Shown here: piece after piece, positions 9,735-18,649 of the stretch
Layout of the letters: every line of letters starts with the position of its first letter
Position numbering within the stretch: position 1 is the first letter of the stretch
Assembly: GCF_947499065.1 (NCBI RefSeq)
Contig: NZ_CANMMT010000007.1
Span: 62,001 to 126,000, forward strand
Origin: an uncultured Tenacibaculum sp.
Lineage (GTDB): Bacteria; Bacteroidota; Bacteroidia; Flavobacteriales; Flavobacteriaceae
Reading direction: 5' to 3'
DNA length: 64,000 bases
Notes under the pieces: model-generated
Told to the model about the DNA's origin: nothing
Database searches by the model: none
Seen by the model: only the letters and a program-made list of their open reading frames with translations
Program-made: the position numbers and the translations under genes

Positions 9735-10433
9735 ATGAAAAAAGTATTATTGGCTGAAGATGATATCGATTTTGGAAATATTTTAAAGCAGTATTTAACA
9801 TTGCATAATTTCAATGTTACTTGGGCAAAGAATGGAGAAGAGGCATTGCAGATAGCTATGGATGAAACATTTGATATTTGTGTTTTTGATGTGATGATGC
9901 CTAAATTAGATGGTTTTTCACTGGCAGAAAAGATAATAGAAAAGTATCCAGAAGTTCCATTTATCTTTTTAACGGCACGTAACCAAAAGGAGGATAAAAT
10001 TAAAGGACTGAAGCTAGGTGCAGACGATTATATCATTAAACCTTTTGAAGCCGACGAACTTATTCTCAGGTTACAAAATATTATAAAAAGGAGTCAACAA
10101 AGCAATACTAATATAGTAATAACTGATAGTTTTAAAATTGGGAATTACGATTTTAATCCACAAAAGCTAACATTAAAATTACAGGATAATACACAAAGAC
10201 TAACTGAAAAAGAAGCCGAATTAATTCAATTTTTGTTTACTCATAAAAATCAATTATTAAAAAGAGACGAAATACTGAATGCAGTATGGAATACTGACGA
10301 TTTTTTCTCAGGGAGAAGTATGGATGTTTTTATAAGCAGACTACGGAAATACTTTAAAGATGATGCGAATATAAAAATTGAAAGCATAAGAGGAGTGGGG
10401 CTAGAATTTAAGATAGCTTCTCAAGAAAAATAA
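9735..10433 (+). CDS. OmpR/PhoB-family response regulator
   Basis: 232 residues. Receiver domain (1-120) with the acidic pair in AEDDIDFG, phospho-acceptor Asp in CVFDVMMPKLDG and Lys in IKPFEADEL; C-terminal winged helix (about 135-230) of OmpR type, ending in the ESIRGVGLEFK loop. It is translationally linked to the kinase upstream (stop and start separated by one base). The next gene on the same strand, a small secreted protein, is a plausible target or third operon member. Confidence 0.95.
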   Translation: MKKVLLAEDDIDFGNILKQYLTLHNFNVTWAKNGEEALQIAMDETFDICVFDVMMPKLDGFSLAEKIIEKYPEVPFIFLTARNQKEDKIKGLKLGADDYIIKPFEADELILRLQNIIKRSQQSNTNIVITDSFKIGNYDFNPQKLTLKLQDNTQRLTEKEAELIQFLFTHKNQLLKRDEILNAVWNTDDFFSGRSMDVFISRLRKYFKDDANIKIESIRGVGLEFKIASQEK

Positions 10434-10535
10434 ACACAATTACATATAAAAATAATAGAATTTCTATAACACAAAATTATAGAGACAGTCATTTTATTGA
10501 CTAAAAACAAGGTTTAATTTTAAAAATAAATACAC

Positions 10536-11087
10536 ATGAAAGCTTTAGTAACAGTAACAATCACAGCAATTTTTTTAACAGCATTTACATTAAGTGCTCA
10601 AACATCACCAACGCCACCTACACCGCCATCAACATCAACAACGCATAGTGTAACACAGAGCACAACTTACACAAATTCGTCGAATGATTATAGTAGTAGT
10701 TCAAGTTCAATTTCTGTAAAGAAAACCAATTCGACATTTAAATTTAGAGCCTCTTATAGAGATGAACTAACCAATAATGTATCGAGATATTTACAAGACA
10801 ATCTTAAAGGAATGAAGTTTACGAATACAAACGATTCTACTTTCTGGATGATTGAAAAAAATGATGATGAAGCATTTAAATGTAAAGTTTCAGAAGGAGG
10901 TATTAGAATTTTTGTAGATAGAGAATTTACTTCAAAAAAGTTTCAAAACAAGATTGAAAAAATAGTAGAAAACTTAAAATACATTGTGAATAACGAAGAC
11001 CCTACGAAAGCAAAGGAAAAGCTAGTTAAAGAGGCAGAGAAAGCTTTAGAATTAGCAAAAGAAGCTTATAAAAGAGCTACGAGATAG
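10536..11087 (+). CDS. Small secreted protein of unknown function
   Basis: 183 residues. Signal peptide MKALVTVTITAIFLTAFTLSAQ, then a Thr/Pro/Ser-rich stretch (about 23-65, with many TPP and SSS runs), a compact middle domain (about 70-150) and a charged helical tail rich in Lys/Glu/Ala. I do not recognise the family. It follows the two-component genes by 100 bp on the same strand and precedes a strong terminator, so it may be co-regulated with them. Confidence 0.7.
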   Translation: MKALVTVTITAIFLTAFTLSAQTSPTPPTPPSTSTTHSVTQSTTYTNSSNDYSSSSSSISVKKTNSTFKFRASYRDELTNNVSRYLQDNLKGMKFTNTNDSTFWMIEKNDDEAFKCKVSEGGIRIFVDREFTSKKFQNKIEKIVENLKYIVNNEDPTKAKEKLVKEAEKALELAKEAYKRATR

Positions 11088-11093
11088 TATCAA

Positions 11094-11131
11094 AAGAAAA
11101 ATCCCACATGTTAGCATGTGGGATTTTTAAT
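11094..11131. terminator. Bidirectional intrinsic terminator
   Basis: The stem atcccacatg/catgtgggat (11101-11110 with 11115-11124) is flanked by A-rich and T-rich runs. It lies between the convergent genes ending at 11087 and 11132 and serves both. Confidence 0.85.
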
Positions 11132-12520
11132 TTATTTAGATAACTCTGTAAAGTATTGATAAAAATAAGGAATGGTTTCAATTCCTTTTAAGTAATTCCA
11201 AACACCAAAATGTTCGTTTGGAGAATGAATCGCATCAGAGTTTAATCCGAATCCCATTAAAATGGTTTTACTTTTTAATTCTTGCTCAAATAAAGCTACA
11301 ATAGGAATACTTCCTCCACTACGTTGTGGAATTGGAGTTACACCAAAGGTTTCTTGATACGCTTTACTAGCAGCTTGATAACCAATATTGTCTATAGGAG
11401 TTACATATCCTTGTCCACCGTGGTGAGGAGTAACAACTACTTTTACCGATTTTGGAGCAATGCTCTCAAAGTGTTTCTTAAACAATTCGGTAATTTCTTC
11501 CCAATCTTGACCAGGAACTAAACGCATAGAAATTTTAGCATAAGCTTTAGAAGCGATTACAGTTTTGGCACCTTCACCAGTATAACCTCCCCAAATTCCG
11601 TTTACATCTAAAGTAGGACGAATAGAGTTACGTTCGTTGGTTGTGTAACCAGCTTCACCGTGTACATCGTCAATATCTAAGGCATCTTTGTATTCTTGTA
11701 AAGAAAAAGGAGCTTTCGCCATTTCGTCTCGTTCTTCTCTCGATAACTCTTCTACTTTATCGTAAAAACCAGGAATAGTAATATGGTTGTTCTCATCGTG
11801 TAAAGAAGCAATCATATTTGTTAAAATGTTTATTGGGTTTGCTACAGCACCTCCATATAAACCAGAATGTAAGTCACGGTTAGGACCAGTAACTTCAACT
11901 TCTACATAACTTAAACCACGTAAACCAGTAGTGATTGATGGAATATCGTTAGCAATCATTCCTGTGTCAGAAATTAAAATAACGTCGTTTGCTAATTTCT
12001 CTTTATTTCTAGGTACAAACCAAGCTAAACTTTCAGAACCTACTTCTTCTTCACCTTCAATCATAAACTTTACGTTACAAGGTAAATTTCCAGTTGAGGT
12101 CATGTATTCTAAAGCTTTTACATGCATGTACATTTGTCCTTTGTCGTCGCAAGCACCACGTGCAAAAATAGCTCCTTCAGGATGAATGTCTGTTTTTTTA
12201 ATTACAGGTTCAAAAGCAGGAGAATCCCATAATTCAATAGGGTCTGCAGGTTGCACATCGTAATGTCCGTAAACTAAAACAGTTGGTAAGTTCGGATCTA
12301 TAATTTTTTCTCCATAAACAATAGGGTAACCAGGAGTTTCACATATTTCTACGTTATCACATCCAGCTTTTTCTAAGCTATCTTTCACAGCATCAGCTGT
12401 ATTTAATACATCTTGGTTATAGGCAGGGTCTGCACTTACCGAAGGTATTTTTAATAATTCGATTAGCTCATTGATAAATCTATCTTTATGTTGAGCAATA
12501 TATTCTTTAACGTTTTGCAT
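11132..12520 (-). CDS. M20-family zinc dipeptidase
   Basis: 462 residues counted from ATG 12520 (MQNVKEYIAQHKDRFI); the frame continues upstream across the tRNA promoter but that part does not look like protein. Metal-site motifs of M20/M28 dipeptidases are in place: YGHYDVQPADP, GACDDKGQMYMH, MIEGEEEVGS, SDTGM and, at the end, HSPNEHFGV. The dimerisation lid contains TGPNRDLHSGLYGGAVANP. These enzymes are cytosolic and hydrolyse dipeptides (carnosine-type) with two metals. Monocistronic; the start lies about 100 bp from the divergent tRNA gene. Confidence 0.93.
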   Translation of the reverse strand: MQNVKEYIAQHKDRFINELIELLKIPSVSADPAYNQDVLNTADAVKDSLEKAGCDNVEICETPGYPIVYGEKIIDPNLPTVLVYGHYDVQPADPIELWDSPAFEPVIKKTDIHPEGAIFARGACDDKGQMYMHVKALEYMTSTGNLPCNVKFMIEGEEEVGSESLAWFVPRNKEKLANDVILISDTGMIANDIPSITTGLRGLSYVEVEVTGPNRDLHSGLYGGAVANPINILTNMIASLHDENNHITIPGFYDKVEELSREERDEMAKAPFSLQEYKDALDIDDVHGEAGYTTNERNSIRPTLDVNGIWGGYTGEGAKTVIASKAYAKISMRLVPGQDWEEITELFKKHFESIAPKSVKVVVTPHHGGQGYVTPIDNIGYQAASKAYQETFGVTPIPQRSGGSIPIVALFEQELKSKTILMGFGLNSDAIHSPNEHFGVWNYLKGIETIPYFYQYFTELSK

Positions 12521-12570
12521 GTGTTGTAAATTAGTAAGCATCAAAAATAATAAAAATATTGTGCATGTTC

Positions 12571-12600
12571 TTTGTAGTTTAGAAGTATTGTTTATATTTG
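12571..12600 (+). promoter_or_regulatory. Promoter of tRNA-Leu
   Basis: TTTG (12571-12574) and TATATTTG (12593-12600) are separated by 18 bp, close to the Bacteroidota vegetative consensus. The mature tRNA begins 21 bp after the -7 element. Confidence 0.75.
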
Positions 12601-12620
12601 CACCCACAAATTCAAAGTAT

Positions 12621-12702
12621 GCGGGCGTGGTGGAATTGGTAGACACGCTAGACTTAGGATCTAGTGCCGTGAGGTGTGAGAGTTCGAGTCTCTCCGCCCG
12701 TA
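12621..12702 (+). tRNA. tRNA-Leu, anticodon UAG
   Basis: Class II tRNA of about 82 nt without encoded CCA. The acceptor stem GCGGGCG pairs with CGCCCGT (one G-U at the end), the anticodon stem CTAGA/TCTAG encloses loop CTTAGGA giving anticodon TAG, a long variable arm follows, and the T arm is GAGAG-TTCGAGT-CTCTC. It reads CUA and probably other CUN codons. The 3' part from the anticodon loop outward is duplicated at 42101, marking it as the integration site of the element. Confidence 0.97.
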
Positions 12703-12704
12703 CT
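12652..12704 (+). repeat. attL: 53-bp direct repeat within tRNA-Leu
   Basis: It is identical over 53 bp to 42101-42153, starting at the last base of the 5' anticodon stem and ending two bases past the tRNA. This is the usual crossover region for tyrosine recombinases in tRNA genes, and here it keeps the tRNA intact at the left end. Confidence 0.95.
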
Positions 12705-12719
12705 TAATTAGAATAATCA

Positions 12720-14048
12720 ATGCTTATAGAGAATATTAACTCTTTAAGCATTTTTTTTATGCCTAACAATAATTTTAAAGTACATGTAAAAGGACATGTA
12801 AAGAAGAAAAAAAAAGTATCTTTAAGTTCTCGTTTAAAAATTTTAGATACGTTGTTTTCAGACCCAAAAATTTATAAATACCATGAAATAAAAAATGGTA
12901 AAAAAGTTGTTAGTACAAAAAAACCATGGCATGTTTATTATTATTTTAGAAATCCGAGTACAGGATTGATGGAAAAGTTCATGAAAAAAAGTGGAATTAA
13001 TAAAGAAACATCAATTGGTAGGAGGAATGCGGCTGCAAAAAATTTACAACGTGCTATAAAAAGGTATTTACAAGAAGGTTATAGTCCTTTTGAAGAAATT
13101 CAATTTAATAATGATGTTGTTTCTGAAAATTATACTACCATTGAAGCAATAAAAATAGCATTTGAGCATAAAAAAAATAGCTGGAAAGAATCTTCAAAAG
13201 ATGTTAATACAGTTTATTACAATTCCTTTGTAAAATGGTTAAAAGAAAAAAAAATAGATAAAAAACCAATAAATTATTTAACCAAAAAACATATTTCTTT
13301 TTACCTCGGTGATTTGTCTAAACGTTTGAGTAATGTTAGTAGAAATAATCATAAAAGAGTATTGTCAGGTTTATTTAGTGAATTAGTTGAAAAAGATATA
13401 ATTAAACAAAATTTTATATTAAAAATTAGCGACCTTAAGAGTAATGCTAAAAAAAACAAGCCTTTTAATCATAAACAATTAGATGATATTTTAAAGTACA
13501 CTAAAGAAAACGATCCATATTTATATGATTTTATTAAAGTAATGTGGTATTCTTTTTTAAGGCCTATAGAGATTATTAGACTTAAAGTCAAAAATGTCGA
13601 TTTAATCAATAATACAATTGAGGTTGAAAGTAAAACAGAAGATAGAACTTATATAAGATTGGTTAAACCATTACAGAAATATTTCAAAGAATTAGAAATG
13701 CAGAATTATACTAGTGATATGTTGATTTATACTAGAGATAATAAAATTGGTTATTGGGAAACTAAAAAAGAAAAATCAAGAGAGGATTGGTTTGGAAGAA
13801 AATTCAAAAAGGTAAAAAACCACTTTAATCTTGGTGATGAATATGGTATTTATTCATTTCGCCATACAAGCGCGTTAAGTGTATATTATAATTTTAGGAA
13901 TGAAGGTTTTAGTGAGTTTGAATCTGTGTTAAAGTTACAGGAAATAATGAGGCATAAAGATCAACAGGTAACGAGAAGATATCTAAGAGAAATTGGAGGG
14001 CAATTACCAGAAGATTGGTCAAAAGATTATAATTATGAGGTTTTATAA
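12720..14048 (+). CDS. Tyrosine-type site-specific integrase
   Basis: 442 residues from ATG 12720; ATG 12759 (MPNNNFKVHVKGHV) is an equally plausible start. An N-terminal SAM-like core-binding domain (about 135-245) and a catalytic domain (about 255-435) are present. Catalytic residues: Arg in FLRPIEIIRL, His-Arg pair in YSFRHTSAL, His in IMRHKDQQ and the nucleophile Tyr in VTRRYLRE. It begins 16 bp past attL, as expected for the enzyme that inserted this element. Its 5' end contains a tandem acatgta site also present near attR, so enzyme binding may repress its own gene. No excisionase was recognised. Confidence 0.93.
   Translation: MLIENINSLSIFFMPNNNFKVHVKGHVKKKKKVSLSSRLKILDTLFSDPKIYKYHEIKNGKKVVSTKKPWHVYYYFRNPSTGLMEKFMKKSGINKETSIGRRNAAAKNLQRAIKRYLQEGYSPFEEIQFNNDVVSENYTTIEAIKIAFEHKKNSWKESSKDVNTVYYNSFVKWLKEKKIDKKPINYLTKKHISFYLGDLSKRLSNVSRNNHKRVLSGLFSELVEKDIIKQNFILKISDLKSNAKKNKPFNHKQLDDILKYTKENDPYLYDFIKVMWYSFLRPIEIIRLKVKNVDLINNTIEVESKTEDRTYIRLVKPLQKYFKELEMQNYTSDMLIYTRDNKIGYWETKKEKSREDWFGRKFKKVKNHFNLGDEYGIYSFRHTSALSVYYNFRNEGFSEFESVLKLQEIMRHKDQQVTRRYLREIGGQLPEDWSKDYNYEVL
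12779..12801 (+). promoter_or_regulatory. Candidate integrase arm-type site, left
   Basis: Two acatgta units 10-11 bp apart, in a 23-bp block matching 41999-42021 at 22 positions. It lies 75 bp inside attL, mirrored by 80 bp at the right end, which fits arm-type binding sites. Confidence 0.55.
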
Positions 14049-14397
14049 AATTTTCACTTGTTAAATGGAGATTCAGAAATATTTTTGTGTTGTATAAAAC
14101 AAAATTGTAATTGTTTTAACATTTTTTAGTTTTTTTTATTCTTTTATAAATAAATTTATTTTTCACTTAACTATATCGCAATTAGTTAATTGTAATAACA
14201 ATTAGTTAAACAAAGCTATTTTAACTAAATTTCACAAAGGGTAAAACCTTACTTAAAGTAAGGTTTTACGTAGAATCAAGTTTTATTTTTATTATATATT
14301 TGAAACCTCAAAAATCTAATGAATATTATGAAATAAATAACAAAGTTTTATATGTTTTTTATAAATATAAACATATATTTACTTAAGATTTTTTTTT
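14049..14397. promoter_or_regulatory. Gene-free regulatory stretch before the three-gene cassette
   Basis: 349 bp without a gene. It holds four TTAGTTAA/TTAACTAA elements, two of them in an exact 11-bp direct repeat spaced 20 bp apart (14179-14189, 14199-14209). A 29-bp palindrome follows (14241-14269), overlapping an activator-like box (14259-14272) and a -7 element TATATTTG at 14295-14302. The distance from box to -7 is 36 bp, the same as at three other loci in this window. Confidence 0.65.
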
Positions 14398-15045
14398 ATG
14401 GCAAAAATATTAGTACCAAAACAAGTATTTCCTGGTTTTAAGATAATTAGTAAACTATCTGATGATGAATTAAATAGCCTTGTTGTTTATTTAAAAAAAT
14501 TAGATATTGGATTACACTATCGTGAAATAGCATACGGATTAAGAAATCTTCTGAAAATAGATGGAGATGATTTATTATTAACATTGTTAAGTTTTACAGA
14601 CCTATTAAAAGTAGAAGATGATGATATTGGAATTATATCCAAAAACCTTGCGGAGTCATATAATGAGCTTTCTAAAGTTGGTTTAAATACAAAAGCAAAA
14701 AACAAGTTAAAAGGAAATTTACTTCAAGTTCTTTCAAATTATAAAAACCTTTTACTTCTTGATAAGGTAGGAGAGTATAGAAATGAGAATTATAATTCTT
14801 TTATTGATTCTAGTTTCCATGCAGATATACGTTTTTTAGAATTTGATAAACTTGAAGAGAATGAAAAATATGGTGTAATATTACATAAATTTCGAGTTAA
14901 ATATCTAGCTTCTAATTCTAAAAAGGAATTATATATGCATTTAAGTATAGATGATATGATTAAATTAAAAGGTGATATAGAGGAAGCTATTGAAAGAGAT
15001 AAAATGCTTAGAGGTAATTTCTCAGGGGATATTAAATTAATTTAA
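14398..15045 (+). CDS. Unknown protein, first of a three-gene cassette
   Basis: 215 residues, no signal peptide or membrane segment. The N-terminal half is helical and Leu-rich (KLSDDELNSLVVYLKKLDIG). The C-terminal part (about 130-205) looks like a beta-then-helix domain ending YMHLSIDDMIKLKGDIEEAI, loosely like a COMM-type dimerisation tail, but that is only a resemblance. I do not recognise the family. It is followed 7 nt later by the next gene, and a likely activator-type promoter lies 95 bp upstream. Its place beside the integrase is where elements often carry cargo such as anti-phage systems. Confidence 0.6.
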   Translation: MAKILVPKQVFPGFKIISKLSDDELNSLVVYLKKLDIGLHYREIAYGLRNLLKIDGDDLLLTLLSFTDLLKVEDDDIGIISKNLAESYNELSKVGLNTKAKNKLKGNLLQVLSNYKNLLLLDKVGEYRNENYNSFIDSSFHADIRFLEFDKLEENEKYGVILHKFRVKYLASNSKKELYMHLSIDDMIKLKGDIEEAIERDKMLRGNFSGDIKLI

Positions 15046-15052
15046 ATTAATC

Positions 15053-15685
15053 ATGACTGACAATTCACAAGCTGTAAAAGCTCCTGTTTCTAAAATACTA
15101 GGTACTATTCCTAGATTAAAAAAGAAGAATTCTGAAGATATGTATTTCAACATGGAATCTATGTTAAAAGAAGTATCTCCAGCAAAAAACTTAAGTTGGT
15201 CAGATACGACTGATAAAGCTACTTGGATTGCTTCACCATCGGTTAAAAAGAGACGTGCTAATCACCGTCTTTTACTTATAAACAACAATATAACTTTAAA
15301 AATACCGTATGCTATTAGAGAGTTAGAGAGTGTGTTTTTAGAGGGGAAATATATTCTCGATTTAAAAGATGATTGGGATGATGAAGGAGCTATTGGATAC
15401 ACAGAGCAATCTTGGGAGTCTGGGGCTAGCTTCATTATTGATTTTTATAAATGGTTGCTTAGTGTTTTTTCAGGTGACTTATATTTCCCTATGATGCATC
15501 ACGGACCAAAAGGGACAATTGATATTGCATGGGATGAAGATGATTTTCGACTGTTTATAAATTTAGATTTTATTAATAATAAAGGAAGCTTTTATTCTGA
15601 CACACCCAATAAACAATATTCTGAAGGAGATTTTTTATTGAATGACTTCAAATTCAAAATGATTCCATTTCCTTTAAAGAATTAA
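15053..15685 (+). CDS. Unknown cytosolic protein, second of the cassette
   Basis: 210 residues, soluble. The central motif DLKDDWDDEGAIGYTEQSW followed by a helix and a beta stretch (HHGPKGTIDIAWDEDDF) resembles a loosely defined family of about 200-residue proteins with a D-x-W-D-x-x-G-A signature and a glycine before a (L/I)xW strand. I know no proven function for it. It sits between genes 14398-15045 and 15689-16084 with 7-nt and 3-nt gaps, so the three are almost surely one operon and probably one complex. Confidence 0.6.
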   Translation: MTDNSQAVKAPVSKILGTIPRLKKKNSEDMYFNMESMLKEVSPAKNLSWSDTTDKATWIASPSVKKRRANHRLLLINNNITLKIPYAIRELESVFLEGKYILDLKDDWDDEGAIGYTEQSWESGASFIIDFYKWLLSVFSGDLYFPMMHHGPKGTIDIAWDEDDFRLFINLDFINNKGSFYSDTPNKQYSEGDFLLNDFKFKMIPFPLKN

Positions 15686-15688
15686 TTA

Positions 15689-16084
15689 ATGGAGGTAGTT
15701 GATAATATTCCTGATGAACATCAAGTTTACATGAGGGTTCATAAACAAAATGTTTACTTCAAGAGTGGAAATCTAAATAAAATGATTCGTCCTGTTGCCT
15801 TTGATGCAAAAGGAGAAGGAGGGCTATCTGTTGATTGGTCAGAACATTCTACCCCAGAACAGACATTAGAGCGTGCTAGGATTCCTCAACGTAATGGTGT
15901 AATTTCGATTCCTATCTTAGGAATAAGATCAACGCCTTTGCCTTTAACTGTTTTGCATAAACCAGTGGAAGGAAATTATTCGCATTCTGAAATATTTGGC
16001 ATTCCTCCTAGAAAGCCCTCAGATATGGGAGTAAGAGTAAAATTAATGGATTTGTGTAAATGGGAAATTCATTCTGAAGAATAA
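15689..16084 (+). CDS. Unknown small protein, third of the cassette
   Basis: 131 residues, soluble. Recognisable landmarks are MIRPVAFDAKGEGGLSVDW near the middle and HKPVEGNYSHSEIFGIP near the end. This arrangement (conserved AF, GLSVD, P-x-H-x-x-I-x-G) occurs in small proteins of unknown function that I associate with the D-W-D-x-x-G-A type neighbour, but I cannot name the family. It is the last gene of the cassette, and 190 bp of AT-rich spacer follow before the convergent SRAP gene. Confidence 0.6.
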   Translation: MEVVDNIPDEHQVYMRVHKQNVYFKSGNLNKMIRPVAFDAKGEGGLSVDWSEHSTPEQTLERARIPQRNGVISIPILGIRSTPLPLTVLHKPVEGNYSHSEIFGIPPRKPSDMGVRVKLMDLCKWEIHSEE

Positions 16085-16273
16085 TAATTCTAATTTTATC
16101 GGTCTTATCTATAGGTTTTAAATCTCTGTGTAACAAAATGTAACAGAAATACTTATTATTTATTTCAATTTTCTTTTTTTCAATATTTATATTCTCTCAA
16201 GAAAAAAAGGAACTCCAAACTATAAAAGAAAATAAAAAGTTTAATTGAGTGTAAAAATCCAAAAAACTATAAT

Positions 16274-16996
16274 TTAATACTCTATCCTGTCAATAATATC
16301 TTTTCTATTACTATCTACTCTTTTAAAAATATCTTGAGATACTGAATAAGTTTCAATAGGCTCTTTAGTAAATGTGTGAAGTAATGTTTTTACAATATCG
16401 GTATTGTTATTACAGTGCAGCCATTCGTATTCATCTGAAGGATCTAAAATTAATGGCATACGATAACTTCCTTTACTATTTGGTGAATTATGTATTTTTT
16501 TAAACATTGGATTTGCTTCTGTTGTTATGATACTTGCTGAATACAAAGGTGTATGTCCATCATCAATAACACTATATACACCTGCAAATGCAAATAACCC
16601 GTGATCTTGTTTTTTAAAATAATAAGGAATAGATCCTTTTATTTCAGGATCCTTATGCGGCTCAAATAAACCATCGGCGATAATTAAACAACGTTGCCAT
16701 TCAATAAACTGACTAAATAACTGACTTTCAAACAATCTTTCTTTAGTAGCATTCAAAGTATTGGTTCTTTTTAAAAAGGAACTTCTTTCTGATAAATCAT
16801 AGTAACTAGGTAGCAAACCCCATGAAGCAACATCAATAGTTTCTGGATCATCTTGTCGAATAATATATAAGTTTTTAGTTTCCCAACCATTAAAATGATA
16901 ATACGGCTCATAAACCTCAGGAAACTCAAAAGTAGCTTCAAATCTATCTTCTAGTTCCTTGGCTTTAGGCTTGGTATTGGAAATATGATAACACAT
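16274..16996 (-). CDS. SOS response-associated peptidase (SRAP, YedK/HMCES-like)
   Basis: 240 residues beginning Met-Cys, so that Cys2 becomes the N-terminal nucleophile. Family landmarks: WGLLPSYY, the Asn of TLNATKERL, the Glu of ADGLFEPHKD, and the His before RMPLIL. SRAP proteins form a stable thiazolidine link with abasic sites in single-stranded DNA and so protect forks. Its start overlaps the UmuC stop by one base, tying it to translesion synthesis in one operon. The usual G-F-x-E-W core reads GLFEPH here, a modest deviation. Confidence 0.9.
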   Translation of the reverse strand: MCYHISNTKPKAKELEDRFEATFEFPEVYEPYYHFNGWETKNLYIIRQDDPETIDVASWGLLPSYYDLSERSSFLKRTNTLNATKERLFESQLFSQFIEWQRCLIIADGLFEPHKDPEIKGSIPYYFKKQDHGLFAFAGVYSVIDDGHTPLYSASIITTEANPMFKKIHNSPNSKGSYRMPLILDPSDEYEWLHCNNNTDIVKTLLHTFTKEPIETYSVSQDIFKRVDSNRKDIIDRIEY

Positions 16997-18258
16997 TATT
17001 TTACGATTAAAACATCTGACATCTTTGTAGTGTAATTAGGAGACAATCTTTCCTGGCGCATCTTCCAATTTCTACTTGGATCTTGTGTAGCTAATTTAAT
17101 ATAATCTTTTCGATATTTTGTATTCAATTTATCAATAGCACTCATTAAAGGTTGCATATTAGCTCTTTGAGCATCAAACAAGGTCAATTGTTTTGTTCCC
17201 ATAGGACGAATATTACCAACAATAACTCCACCTCTTTTGTATTGATATCCTTTTCTAAATATCTTCTTCAAACCAGCAATTGCATACACATTTAAATCGT
17301 TATTAATATTTGTGGAATATGGTAAAGTCATTACTACACTTCTTGAATATTGCTTATCTGGATTCTTATGTGTATTTGTAGCAATAAACACAATTACATA
17401 ACTACATTCAGAGTTTTGCTTACGTAACTTTTCAGCATTTTTTACTGCAAAGGTTGATATTCGTTCACGTATTTCATCAAATGACTCCAGGTCTTTTGCA
17501 AATGATCTTGTTGTGGCAATGTTCTTTTTACTAACAATAGGATCATCTAATTTTAAAGTAGGTAATCCACATAAATCACGATGCAAACGCAAGCCTACAA
17601 TTGTCATGTTCTTTTTTACCCATTGCGGATGCAGCTGTGTAAAATCATAAGCAGTATTTACATTTAATGCACGTAGTCTTTTTGCATACCTTCTACCTAT
17701 CCCCCAAACATCTTCAATAGCAACCCATTTTAATGCTTTAATACGTTTTTCTTCAGTATCAATAACATGAACTCCTTTAGTTTGTGTAGGGTATTTTTTA
17801 GCAACTCTTGTCGCTATTTTAGAAAGCGCTTTTGTGGGGGCTAACCCTATGGATATTGGAATACTAGTCCATTGCTGCACCTTAGCTTTCATTTCCAAAC
17901 AATGTTCTCGAATAGAAAAATGTTTGTCGAATCCTTTAAACTCTAAAAAAGCTTCGTCTATTGAATAGATTTCTATATCTGGCGTATACAACTGTAAAAT
18001 ATTCATTACTCGTTGACTCAAATCACCATACAGCGGAAAGTTTGAACTGAATACATTTACATTATTTTCTTTAAAAACTTGTTTGAATTGATATGCAGGA
18101 GCTCCCATTGGAATACCTAACTTTTTTGCCTCACTTGAACGAGCAATTACACACCCATCATTATTAGATAAAACCACTACTGGCTTACCATTTAAATCTG
18201 GACGAAAGAGCCTTTCACAAGACGCATAAAAGTTATTACAATCTACCAATGCAAACAT
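16996..18258 (-). CDS. umuC: Y-family DNA polymerase, UmuC-like
   Basis: 420 residues. Polymerase landmarks at the N-terminus are MFALVDCNNFYASCERLF (metal-binding Asp), the steric-gate region, and YSIDEAFLEFKG with the catalytic Asp-Glu pair; then a helix-hairpin-helix segment (VEDVWGIGRRY) and the little-finger domain with ATTRSFAKDL. This is full UmuC length. No umuD-like gene lies upstream, which is unusual for a true Pol V; the SRAP gene takes its place. Carried by the element, it may help it survive DNA damage or replicate across lesions. Confidence 0.93.
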   Translation of the reverse strand: MFALVDCNNFYASCERLFRPDLNGKPVVVLSNNDGCVIARSSEAKKLGIPMGAPAYQFKQVFKENNVNVFSSNFPLYGDLSQRVMNILQLYTPDIEIYSIDEAFLEFKGFDKHFSIREHCLEMKAKVQQWTSIPISIGLAPTKALSKIATRVAKKYPTQTKGVHVIDTEEKRIKALKWVAIEDVWGIGRRYAKRLRALNVNTAYDFTQLHPQWVKKNMTIVGLRLHRDLCGLPTLKLDDPIVSKKNIATTRSFAKDLESFDEIRERISTFAVKNAEKLRKQNSECSYVIVFIATNTHKNPDKQYSRSVVMTLPYSTNINNDLNVYAIAGLKKIFRKGYQYKRGGVIVGNIRPMGTKQLTLFDAQRANMQPLMSAIDKLNTKYRKDYIKLATQDPSRNWKMRQERLSPNYTTKMSDVLIVK

Positions 18259-18649
18259 ATTGCAAAGTTAACTTTTATAGCTATAGGTTTTAAAAATGTT
18301 GATAAGTTAGAATATGCAAGAGGATTTTAATTTAAATAAAAATAGGGAATAACCTTACTTTTATACGGGTTTCCGTAGAAATAAAATTAATTTTTACTGT
18401 ACATTCGAAAACTTAAAATTATATCGAATACTATAGTTACTCAACTCTACTAAAAGCTAAATAAAGTTTATTAATATAATTGTAGTAAGTAAAAAACAAC
18501 GTATTTAATATTTTATTTTCAAACGATTGAAAGCAAAATATCCTGTTACCTGAAAATCTTTAAGAGATAAACAATATATTTGTTTGGATTTGACAAGATA
18601 AGCTCAAGTAAAAATATAAATTTCAAATTCTAGGAAATATGATATAAAA
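18259..18649. promoter_or_regulatory. Gene-free region with activator-type promoter
   Basis: 392 bp between divergent genes. A CCTTACTT element (18353-18360), the box tacgggtttccgta (18364-18377) and a -7 element TACATTCG (18400-18407) form the same design as upstream of 14398. A second possible -7 TATATTTG is at 18575-18582, nearer to the gene at 18650. The long leader between them holds no convincing small gene. Confidence 0.6.

Noticed and set aside
12519..12707. Plus-strand frame across tRNA-Leu
   Set aside because: It runs through the tRNA gene and its promoter and has no coding character.
14398..15045. COMM-domain protein
   Set aside because: Only a loose resemblance of the last helix; not enough for a family call.
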